A DNA stretch of 64,000 bases, taken from NCBI RefSeq assembly GCF_001486505.1, contig NZ_LN909066.1, forward strand, positions 199,795 to 263,794, given 5' to 3'. Positions 8,280-15,622 of the stretch are shown one piece after another. The stretch's first letter is position 1; every line of letters begins with the position of its first letter. Made by a program: the position numbers and the translations under genes. The stretch comes from Paenibacillus rubinfantis. Lineage in GTDB: Bacteria; Bacillota; Bacilli; Paenibacillales; Paenibacillaceae. The notes beneath the pieces are model-generated. The model worked only from the letters and a program-made list of their open reading frames with translations, did no database searches and was not told the DNA's origin.

Positions 8280-9338
8280 TCAACTCTGCGGAACCGGGCT
8301 ATCCACTCGGTCCGGCGACAGCGTCTGCTCCACCGTACCCAACTGCAGCCCGTTGGCCTGAATGGCTTGAATCATGCCCTCAAGCGCGTCCCGGCTCGAC
8401 GGCGTCGGATGCATCAGAATCAGCGAGCCCGGCCCCACTTTGCTGCCGATCTTGCTTACGATGCTGGACGCCGGCGGGTTTTTCCAATCTACCGTGTCCA
8501 CGGTCCATAAGACCGTCTTCAGCCCCTGCTCCGCCGCCAGCTTGACGGTTTGCATATTGTAATCGCCTGAAGGCGGCGCAAACCAACGGTTCTCCACGCC
8601 TAACTTCTCCTTCAACAGATCCTTCGTTTTGGAGATCTCCAGCCGGGCTCGGGTTACTTCCAGTTGACTCATATTCGGGTGCGAGTATGCGTGGTTTTCG
8701 ATCTGATGGCCACGCCGCTTAATTTCCGCCGCCATCTCCACATTTTTCTTCAGCCAGCTGCCGTCGAGGAAGAAGGTTGCTTTCACCTTGGCCTTATCCA
8801 GCGTATCAAGCATCGGTACAAGATATTCGTTTCCCCAGGCCACATTGATCATCAGGGCGGCCATCGGCTTGTTTGGGTTCCCCCGGTAAATCGGCTGCGC
8901 CCCTAAATCCTCAAGATTCACTTTTGGCCGAAGCTCACGATATACATACTCGATTTCCGCCCCCTCCGGCAACTGTTTGGCCTTGACGTAGGTGCGCTCG
9001 ATATCTACTTCACGCCCGTTATAACCGGGAATGGCTTTCCAGACCCGGTCAACTACAGCGTCAATCGGCTCGACCCGCCGCTTCTCGGACTCTGCACGGA
9101 TATAAGTCAGCAAGGGATCCATGTCTTTCGCGGCCCCGCCGTTTTTCTGATCTTGCTTGCCTTGGGCACCTAAGTCCCCGGTCAGATCGTTGATCAGACG
9201 GAAAGCAAAACTGCCGCTTTCTTGCTCCGAGCTTTTGGCCACAAAAGCCCGAATCCCAGCAAACTGCCCCAGTATCATCACAAAGGCAATGCATATCGCG
9301 ATGACCGCAAACTTGTTCCGACCCATGCTGAAGCTCAT
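8280..9338 (-). CDS. ylxY: YlxY-type polysaccharide deacetylase-like protein
   Basis: This 352-residue exported or anchored protein has an N-terminal hydrophobic segment (about residues 9-33) and a C-terminal NodB fold from about residue 155. The second metal motif is present as HAYSHPN, and RWFAPPSGDYN matches the catalytic-site arginine/proline region. The first motif, normally TFDD, reads INVAWGNEY and lacks the metal-binding aspartates, so deacetylase chemistry is doubtful. It lies between pnp and ymxG as in Bacillus. The role is unknown, with a cell-wall link inferred from the fold. Confidence 0.88.
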   Translation of the reverse strand: MSFSMGRNKFAVIAICIAFVMILGQFAGIRAFVAKSSEQESGSFAFRLINDLTGDLGAQGKQDQKNGGAAKDMDPLLTYIRAESEKRRVEPIDAVVDRVWKAIPGYNGREVDIERTYVKAKQLPEGAEIEYVYRELRPKVNLEDLGAQPIYRGNPNKPMAALMINVAWGNEYLVPMLDTLDKAKVKATFFLDGSWLKKNVEMAAEIKRRGHQIENHAYSHPNMSQLEVTRARLEISKTKDLLKEKLGVENRWFAPPSGDYNMQTVKLAAEQGLKTVLWTVDTVDWKNPPASSIVSKIGSKVGPGSLILMHPTPSSRDALEGMIQAIQANGLQLGTVEQTLSPDRVDSPVPQS

Positions 9339-9424
9339 CCCCTCAAACGGTTTTTGTCCCCATCATATGTTGACAAGCCCAGGGATATGCCTTTCCGGAT
9401 CGCCTGGCGAAGGTGAACACATTA

Positions 9425-9459
9425 AAAAAGAGCCAGAATTGATACATTCTGTCTCTTTT
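9425..9459 (-). terminator. Terminator after pnp
   Basis: On the minus strand AAAAGAGACAGAAT pairs with ATTCTGGCTCTTTT around a short loop and runs into TTTTTT. It sits about 40 nt downstream of the pnp stop and ahead of ylxY. Confidence 0.8.
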
Positions 9460-9494
9460 CCCGCAAGGATGTCCTGCGTCAAATTGCTGCTTTT

Positions 9495-11600
9495 TTAATT
9501 GGGGGATTTTTCCGTTTCTGCGGTAAGAACCGCTTTGCGGGAAAGATTGATCCGTCCTTGGTTATCGATCTCGGTGACTTTCACGGTTACCGTATCGCCG
9601 ATCGCCACAACGTCCTCCACTTTCGCTACGCGTTCCGTCGACAGCTGGGAAATATGCACCAAGCCGTCCTTACCCGGCAAAATCTCGACGAATGCGCCGA
9701 ATTTTTCGATCCGTTTGACGGTCCCGACATAGATCTCGCCAACCACAACTTCCTTGACGATCCCTTCGATGATCGAACGCGCTTTGCTGTTCATCTCTTC
9801 GCTGGTGGAAGCAATGTACACGCGGCCATCTTGCTCGATATCGATCTTCACGCCGGTTTCCTCGATGATCTTGTTGATGATCTTGCCCCCGGCCCCGATC
9901 ACATCGCGGATCTTGTCCGGATTGATTTGCATGATCACGATCTTCGGCGCGTAAGGGGACAGGTGCTCCTTCGGCTTTTGGATACGCTCCATCATTTTGG
10001 ACAGGATAAACATCCGGCCTTCTCTCGCCTGCTTCAATGCATCAGTCAGGATCTGCCGGTCGATGCCGTCGATCTTGATGTCCATTTGAATCGCCGTTAC
10101 GCCATCCGAAGTCCCGGCCACTTTGAAGTCCATATCGCCGAGATGATCTTCCATCCCTTGGATATCGGTCAGAATCGAGACATGCTCGCCGTCTTTGATC
10201 AAGCCCATTGCGACCCCGGCAACCGGTGCTTTGATTGGTACGCCCGCATCCATCATCGCCAGCGTACTGGCGCAAATGCTTGCCTGAGACGTGGAGCCGT
10301 TGGATTCCAATACTTCCGATACGAGACGAATCGTATACGGGAATTCGGATTCCGGCGGAATGACCTTCGACAGCGCCCGTTCCCCCAAGGCGCCATGACC
10401 GATTTCGCGACGGCCTGGAGCACGCAACGGACGAGCTTCGCCTACGCTAAACGGCGGGAAGTTATAATGGTGCATGAAGCGTTTCGACTCTTCCAGGTCG
10501 ATGCCGTCCAGAATTTGAACGTCGCCCAGCGCCCCCAGCGTACAGATGCTCAGCGCTTGCGTTTGTCCACGTGTAAACAGACCCGAGCCGTGCGTACGCG
10601 GCAGCAGATTGATGTCGCATTCGATCGGACGAATTTCGTCCAGTTTCCGTCCGTCAGGGCGCACTTTGTCATGGGTGATCAACCGGCGCACTTCTTCCTT
10701 GACGATGTCGTGCAAGACTTCCTTCACATCGGCAAGCAACTCCGGCGATTCTATGTATTTCTCTTCGAAATGAGCCACCGTTTCGTTGTTGATGGCATCA
10801 ATCGCATCCTGACGTGCATGCTTCTCGGCAATCTTCACAGCTTCAACCAGGCGATCCTGGGCAAAAGCGCGAACTTCCCGATTCACTTCTTCATTCACCG
10901 CATGCAGCTTCACTTGCATTTTCTCTTTGCCGGCGACTTTCACGAGCTCTTCGATGACGGCAACGATGTTTTTGATCTCATCATGGCCAAACATGATCGC
11001 CTCAAGCATGACCTCTTCCGGCACTTCGTTCGCTTCCGCTTCCACCATCATGATGGCGTCTTTCGTCCCGGCGACAACCACGTAAATGTCGCTGGCTTCC
11101 TGTTGCGCTACGTTCGGGTTAATCACAAACTGTCCGTTCACCCGACCGACAGCCACGCCGCCGATCGGCCCATTAAACGGAACGTCGGAAATGCTAAGCG
11201 CTGCAGAAGTTCCGATCATCGCCGCAATTTCCGGCTCACAATCCTGATCCACGCTCATGACCAAATTCACGATTTGCACATCATTACGGAAGCCTTCCGG
11301 GAACAACGGACGAATCGGACGGTCGGTCAACCGGCTGGCCAGAATGGCTTTTTCGCTAGGACGTCCTTCCCGTTTAATAAAGCCGCCGGGAATCTTACCG
11401 ACCGCATACAGTTTCTCTTCATAATTCACGGTTAACGGAAAAAAGTCCAAATCCTTGGGTTCCGAAGACGCCGTAACCGTACATAACACCGCCGTATCGC
11501 CGTAGCGCACCATGACGGCCGCATTGGCTTGCTTGGCCAATCGGCCCGTTTCCAGGATGAGAGGTCTTCCCCCCAAATCCATTTTCACTTGATTCTGCAT
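9495..11600 (-). CDS. pnp: Polynucleotide phosphorylase
   Basis: PNPase degrades RNA 3'-5' by phosphorolysis and can polymerise nucleoside diphosphates. It works in mRNA turnover with RNase J and RNase Y. The 701-residue protein has two RNase PH domains joined by an all-alpha linker, the second carrying FPPFSVGEA and GRREIGHG, then a KH domain near GAGGKIINKIIEETG and an S1 domain (GTVKRIEKFGAFVEI). The start at 11600 has AAGGAGG upstream. The frame extends to 11669 without a ribosome site. The gene has its own leader after the rpsO terminator. Confidence 0.97.
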   Translation of the reverse strand: MQNQVKMDLGGRPLILETGRLAKQANAAVMVRYGDTAVLCTVTASSEPKDLDFFPLTVNYEEKLYAVGKIPGGFIKREGRPSEKAILASRLTDRPIRPLFPEGFRNDVQIVNLVMSVDQDCEPEIAAMIGTSAALSISDVPFNGPIGGVAVGRVNGQFVINPNVAQQEASDIYVVVAGTKDAIMMVEAEANEVPEEVMLEAIMFGHDEIKNIVAVIEELVKVAGKEKMQVKLHAVNEEVNREVRAFAQDRLVEAVKIAEKHARQDAIDAINNETVAHFEEKYIESPELLADVKEVLHDIVKEEVRRLITHDKVRPDGRKLDEIRPIECDINLLPRTHGSGLFTRGQTQALSICTLGALGDVQILDGIDLEESKRFMHHYNFPPFSVGEARPLRAPGRREIGHGALGERALSKVIPPESEFPYTIRLVSEVLESNGSTSQASICASTLAMMDAGVPIKAPVAGVAMGLIKDGEHVSILTDIQGMEDHLGDMDFKVAGTSDGVTAIQMDIKIDGIDRQILTDALKQAREGRMFILSKMMERIQKPKEHLSPYAPKIVIMQINPDKIRDVIGAGGKIINKIIEETGVKIDIEQDGRVYIASTSEEMNSKARSIIEGIVKEVVVGEIYVGTVKRIEKFGAFVEILPGKDGLVHISQLSTERVAKVEDVVAIGDTVTVKVTEIDNQGRINLSRKAVLTAETEKSPN

Positions 11601-11713
11601 GAAATCCCTCCTTATCACCAATACAAGTTCGGTACTGAGTTCATTATTTCCTGCTTTTCGGCAATTCATAATGATGAATGGCTTTCTGGCAGCAGAAGAA
11701 TGTTCTCATAACA

Positions 11714-11734
11714 AAAGCTCCTGACGGAGCCTTT
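11714..11734 (-). promoter_or_regulatory. Small hairpin in the pnp leader
   Basis: GGCTCC (11726-11731 region) pairs with GGAGC (11717-11721) around a four-base loop, followed on the minus strand by TTTTGTT. It lies between the rpsO terminator and pnp and could be a weak attenuator or an RNA-processing site; autoregulation of pnp by such structures is known in enterobacteria. No experiment-like support is visible. Confidence 0.3.
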
Positions 11735-11767
11735 GGTAGAAGCTAATCGCGATAAGCCCTAATTTGT

Positions 11768-11831
11768 AAAAAGCAACCCGGCCGCACACCGCACGCTTTG
11801 CCAGCGTCCGCCATGCAACTAGGCTGCTTTT
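11768..11831 (-). terminator. Terminator after rpsO
   Basis: On the minus strand AAAAGCAGCC pairs with GGTTGCTTTTT, with an inner ACGCT/AGCGT stem, and ends in a T run. It starts about 15 nt after the rpsO stop and would limit readthrough into pnp. Confidence 0.65.
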
Positions 11832-11846
11832 ATCAAACATGTCCAA

Positions 11847-12116
11847 TTAACGACGCAATCCAAGCTTCTCGATCAAAGCGGAGTAACGTCTTACGTCTTT
11901 GTTCTTCAGGTAAGCCAACAGCTTACGACGTTGACCAACCATTTTCAGAAGACCGCGACGGGAATGATGGTCCTTCTTGTGCGTGCGCAAGTGGTCCGTC
12001 AAATTCACGATGTTCTCCGTAAGGATAGCAATTTGCACCTCAGGGGATCCGGTATCGGACTCATGAGTTTTGTGCTCTTGGATCAATTGTTGTTTACGTT
12101 CTTGAGTCAATGCCAT
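11847..12116 (-). CDS. rpsO: 30S ribosomal protein S15
   Basis: S15 binds the 16S rRNA three-way junction early in 30S assembly. The 89-residue protein is standard length and carries the family segments DTGSPEVQIAIL and KKDHHSRRGLL. The ATG at 12116 has AAAGGAGGTGA upstream. It is preceded by its own promoter and a structured leader and followed by a terminator, so it is probably a single-gene unit with partial readthrough into pnp. Confidence 0.98.
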   Translation of the reverse strand: MALTQERKQQLIQEHKTHESDTGSPEVQIAILTENIVNLTDHLRTHKKDHHSRRGLLKMVGQRRKLLAYLKNKDVRRYSALIEKLGLRR

Positions 12117-12268
12117 CCTGTTCACCTCCTTTATCTCAAATCGCCGTTAGCCTCGTCGCCGGCGGTGAAACCGCGCAACCAAGCCAAGGTTCTTGCTGCC
12201 CCTTGGAAAAACATGTTCTTCCGCGTGACAACGTTACATAGTATACCACAGCTGTTGGGCAAAGTAAA
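12117..12268 (-). promoter_or_regulatory. rpsO promoter and structured leader
   Basis: TTTACT (12263-12268), a 17-nt spacer and TATACT (12240-12245) form a good sigma-A promoter. The roughly 115-nt leader contains a CCAAGG/CCTTGG hairpin and a CGGTTTCACCG hairpin before the Shine-Dalgarno. S15 represses its own mRNA in Firmicutes through leader structures, so this is a reasonable autoregulatory site, but the specific S15 motif was not proven. Confidence 0.5.
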
Positions 12269-12284
12269 TGCCAGTCCCGCTTAG

Positions 12285-13232
12285 TTAGCGGGAAGCCTTC
12301 AACAATCGTTTGGCCGTGTCGGCGTCCTGTCCGATTTGCGCGATCAGCTCTTCCAGCGAGCCGAATTTCCGCTCTTCGCGGATATAATGAACTAATTCGA
12401 CGGACAAGCTCTCATCATAAATCTCTCCCGAAAACTCAAACAAATGAGCTTCCAGCCAAAAGATCTTACCATCCTCATGAAAGGTTGGCTTGACCCCTAC
12501 GTTCATCACGCCGGAGTAGGTCGTCCCTTCGTGGGTCACTCGAACGGCGTATACCCCGCTGGCCGGCACAACGTAATGCTCCGCCAGCTTCAGGTTAGCC
12601 GTTGGAAACCCGAGCTGGCGCCCGCGTTTCTCGCCGTGCATGACCGTCCCCTTCAGCGCATACGTTCGTCCAAGCCAGCGATTGGCCAGCTCGATCTTGC
12701 CTTCCTGCAGCGCTTTGCGGATATCCGAGCTGCTGACCTTCTCCCCATCGATGAGGAACGGCGGCACCGTGTTCACGTCCAGGACGTTACCGCTTAATTC
12801 GCGCAGCATTCCCGCGTCCCCTTCGCCCCGGTAGCCATAGCGGAAGTCAAATCCGACAACCGCTGTGTGCACCTTCAGCGGCACGAGAATGCCGGATACG
12901 AAATTTTGCGGGCTTACGCGGGAGAAAGCATCGTTAAACTCGACGATATATACGTAATCCACGCCCATTTGGCGCAGGATTCGCTCCTTCTCCTCCGGAG
13001 GCGTCAAATACCCGTCATAATCGCCCTTTTTCATGACTTCCTTAGGATGGGGGTGGAACGTCATGACGGAGGCGGGAAGCCCCAACTCCCCAGCAAGACG
13101 CACAGCGGAATCGATCACGCTGGCATGTCCCAGATGAAGCCCGTCAAACTGGCCAATCGCCAGCACTTGGGGGCGGGCATGTTGTTCAATAAATCGTTCG
13201 GTTAGTGGATATGATAATCTTATCGTTTCCAT
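12285..13232 (-). CDS. ribF: Bifunctional riboflavin kinase / FAD synthetase
   Basis: RibF phosphorylates riboflavin to FMN and adenylylates FMN to FAD. The N-terminal FAD synthetase domain shows IGQFDGLHLGH and GFDFRYGYRGEGD. The C-terminal kinase domain shows LGFPTANL and the segment SGVYAVRV. The ATG at 13232 is chosen because AGGTGA precedes it by 8 nt. The open frame begins at 13268 without a ribosome site. At 315 residues it matches B. subtilis RibC. It sits 51 nt after truB, as in Bacillus. Confidence 0.96.
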   Translation of the reverse strand: METIRLSYPLTERFIEQHARPQVLAIGQFDGLHLGHASVIDSAVRLAGELGLPASVMTFHPHPKEVMKKGDYDGYLTPPEEKERILRQMGVDYVYIVEFNDAFSRVSPQNFVSGILVPLKVHTAVVGFDFRYGYRGEGDAGMLRELSGNVLDVNTVPPFLIDGEKVSSSDIRKALQEGKIELANRWLGRTYALKGTVMHGEKRGRQLGFPTANLKLAEHYVVPASGVYAVRVTHEGTTYSGVMNVGVKPTFHEDGKIFWLEAHLFEFSGEIYDESLSVELVHYIREERKFGSLEELIAQIGQDADTAKRLLKASR

Positions 13233-13283
13233 GATCGTGTCACCTGCAATTTCCCTCGGAATGCGCATTTCATTTCATGAGGC

Positions 13284-14201
13284 CTATTCGGGTAAAAATA
13301 CTTTGACGGCCTTCACCGCCATCGTCTCCTCTTCCACCCGGAAAATGCCTAAAAATTGCCGTTCTGGACTATAGAGGCGCAGCGTCTCCCCCCGCTGAAC
13401 GGCCGGAGAGACTACAGCTGAGGATAGCCGCTGGCCTTGCAATGCGGCTTTGACCTTTTCTGCGGCGACGGTATGGGCCGGTAAATGCTCTACGGCTCGA
13501 TCAACCGGCAGCAAATATTCCTGCAGCGATCCGTCTGCGGCATGACGTGCTACCTCATCTAGTGTTAAACAGTGTTCCTCCGTGATGCCGGCCGACATCG
13601 TCCGTTTCAGCTCGGTCATCGCCGCAGGTACTCCAAGAGCTCGCCCGATATCGACGCATAACGTTCGAATATAAGTGCCTTTAGAGCATAACGCCCGGAA
13701 AGAAATTCGCGGATGAGGTCCCTCTGGATGAAAAGCCAGCAGCTCCAGTTCATGAATCGTCACTTCCCGCGGCTTCCGCTCCACGGTTTTTCCTTCTCTC
13801 GCCAGCTCATACAAGCGCTTGCCGTCTTGCTTCAGCGCGGAGTACATCGGAGGAATTTGCGAGATCGTCCCAACAAAACGGGACAATGCGCGCCGTACTT
13901 CCTCTTCCGTAACCCGAACCTCTTCGATCTGTTCGATGATCTCGCCCGTCATATCTTCCGTATCGGTCGCTACTCCAAGAACCAGGGTCGCCTCGTACTC
14001 CTTCGGCAACTCCTGCAAGTATTCAACCATCCGCGTCGCGCGTCCCAAGCATAAAGGCAGCACACCCGTAACCGCCGGGTCCAGCGTCCCCGTATGCCCA
14101 ATCCGCTTCATCTTCAGGATCCCGCGGCTCTTGGCAACCACATCATGCGAAGTAAAACCCGCCGGCTTGCGAATCGGCAAAATCCCTTCGTAGGACCTCA
14201 T
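13284..14201 (-). CDS. truB: tRNA pseudouridine(55) synthase
   Basis: TruB converts U55 of tRNAs to pseudouridine in the T-loop. The catalytic motif GHTGTLDPAVTGVLP includes Asp41, and KGTYIRTLCVDIG and MYSALK-type binding segments are present. A C-terminal PUA-like domain ends the 305 residues. The start overlaps the nrnA stop by 4 nt, giving a coupled pair. Confidence 0.97.
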   Translation of the reverse strand: MRSYEGILPIRKPAGFTSHDVVAKSRGILKMKRIGHTGTLDPAVTGVLPLCLGRATRMVEYLQELPKEYEATLVLGVATDTEDMTGEIIEQIEEVRVTEEEVRRALSRFVGTISQIPPMYSALKQDGKRLYELAREGKTVERKPREVTIHELELLAFHPEGPHPRISFRALCSKGTYIRTLCVDIGRALGVPAAMTELKRTMSAGITEEHCLTLDEVARHAADGSLQEYLLPVDRAVEHLPAHTVAAEKVKAALQGQRLSSAVVSPAVQRGETLRLYSPERQFLGIFRVEEETMAVKAVKVFLPE

Positions 14202-15178
14202 AGCTGTTGCCTCACTTGTTCCAGCACCTTAGGAATAATCGTGCCCAAGGTGCCCTCAATCCGAGCCCCTGCGGCCCGAACATGACCGCCGCCGCCAAAG
14301 CTCTGAGCGACCCGGGCGACATCCACTTTACCGGCGGACCGCATGCTCACCTTAACGGCTTGTTCGTTAATGACCTTAAACAGCAGTCCTACTTCGACCC
14401 CTTGAATATTCCGCGGATAATTCACGATGCCTTCCATATCTTCGTGAACCGCACCGGTCGCCTTCAGATCTTCGTCCGTCACAGACACCCAGCCAATCTT
14501 TCCGTCCTCCGTCAGCTCAAGACCGTTTAGGGCCCGAGTCAGCAAGCGCAGCTGCGGCAGCGTCATTTGCTCAAGCAGAAGCTCGGATAAACCGGGGCCG
14601 TCCACGCCGTATTCCAGCAGTTTGGAAGCGGCCGCCATAACCTTTGGCGATGTGTTGGAGTACCGAAACCCGCCGGTATCCGTCAGCAGTCCCGTATACA
14701 GCGCCGTAGCGACGGATTCGTTCAGCTCCAGCCCCATATCGTTGATGAGATCAAATAAGATCTCGGCGGTGGCCGCCGCATTGGGCACAACCAGATTCAC
14801 CGAACCGTAATGATCGTTGGTCGGATGATGATCGATGTTCAGCAACTGAGCCCCTTCAGCAAAGTATTCATGCGTGGTGCCTACCCGTTTAAAATCGGCG
14901 CAATCCACGCAAATCACATGATCAAACTTGCGGTCAAGCGGCGTAACCGACAAATCGAGAATCTCCTCTGCATGCCAAAGGTAACTCATCCGCTTTGGGA
15001 TCGGCCCTTCGTTGACCATCACGAATTTTTTACCCAGACATGACAGAAGCCAGCCCACCGCAAGGGTAGAACTGACTGCGTCACCGTCCGGCTGAACATG
15101 CGACACGATGAGGAAATGATCATTCCGAGTCAAGAACTCTTTGCTCTGACTCAGCTCCCGTTCATAGGTCGTCTGCAT
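14198..15178 (-). CDS. nrnA: NrnA-type DHH oligoribonuclease / pAp phosphatase
   Basis: NrnA finishes RNA decay by degrading short oligonucleotides and dephosphorylates 3'-phosphoadenosine-5'-phosphate. The DHH domain shows QPDGDAVSS, CVDCADF and NIDHHPTND as metal ligands. The DHHA1 domain ends with GGGGHVRAAG. The length of 326 is normal. In B. subtilis the gene (ytqI) lies elsewhere; here it sits between rbfA and truB and overlaps truB by 4 nt, an arrangement common in other Firmicutes. Confidence 0.93.
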   Translation of the reverse strand: MQTTYERELSQSKEFLTRNDHFLIVSHVQPDGDAVSSTLAVGWLLSCLGKKFVMVNEGPIPKRMSYLWHAEEILDLSVTPLDRKFDHVICVDCADFKRVGTTHEYFAEGAQLLNIDHHPTNDHYGSVNLVVPNAAATAEILFDLINDMGLELNESVATALYTGLLTDTGGFRYSNTSPKVMAAASKLLEYGVDGPGLSELLLEQMTLPQLRLLTRALNGLELTEDGKIGWVSVTDEDLKATGAVHEDMEGIVNYPRNIQGVEVGLLFKVINEQAVKVSMRSAGKVDVARVAQSFGGGGHVRAAGARIEGTLGTIIPKVLEQVRQQL

Positions 15179-15200
15179 AGCCGTCTCCTTTTGAGGACAT

Positions 15201-15240
15201 CAAAAACTCATCTTCTCGAGGGTGAGAAGCTGAGTTTTTG
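15201..15240. terminator. Palindromic terminator between rbfA and nrnA
   Basis: CAAAAACTCA..CTTCTC and GAGAAG..TGAGTTTTTG form a stem of about 17 bp with a 6-nt loop and A/T flanks on both sides. It lies 15 nt after the rbfA stop and probably ends the rimP-rbfA transcript. Confidence 0.85.
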
Positions 15241-15254
15241 ATTCCATTTCGATT

Positions 15255-15608
15255 TCATTCTTCGTGCTCGTGCGTGATTTCGCCGAGAAGCTTCTCGATC
15301 CGGCTGCCATAAGCGATGGATTCGTCGATTTTGAAAATCAACTCCGGCGTATGGCGCAGCCGAACTCGTTTCCCGATTTCGGTGCGCAAAAAGCCGGTCG
15401 CTTTCTCTAGCCCTTTTAAGGATTCGTTTTTCTTCTCCTCGTCGCCAAACACGCTGAGGTAAACTTTGGCCTGCGACAAGTCACTTGTCACTTCGACCCC
15501 GGTCACCGTGACAAAACCGATGCGCGGATCTTTCAGTTCGCTCTGGATGAGCACGCTAAGTTCTTTTTTAATCTGTTCGCCTACGCGGCCGGTACGATTT
15601 TTGGCCAT
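15255..15608 (-). CDS. rbfA: 30S ribosome-binding factor A
   Basis: RbfA binds immature 30S subunits and helps 16S rRNA 5'-end maturation. It is a 117-residue KH-fold protein with KDPRIGFVTVTGVEVTSDL and RHTPELIFKIDESI, and its length equals B. subtilis RbfA. The ATG at 15608 is preferred over the in-frame GTG at 15617, with AGGTG 6 nt upstream. It follows infB by 14 nt; the ylxP gene found between them in Bacillus is absent. Confidence 0.95.
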   Translation of the reverse strand: MAKNRTGRVGEQIKKELSVLIQSELKDPRIGFVTVTGVEVTSDLSQAKVYLSVFGDEEKKNESLKGLEKATGFLRTEIGKRVRLRHTPELIFKIDESIAYGSRIEKLLGEITHEHEE

Positions 15609-15622
15609 TACAGACACCTACC

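Noticed and set aside
9558..11435. Long open frame (625 codons) on the plus strand opposite pnp
   Set aside because: It is antisense to the whole pnp gene, has no family motif, and reflects codon bias of the real gene.
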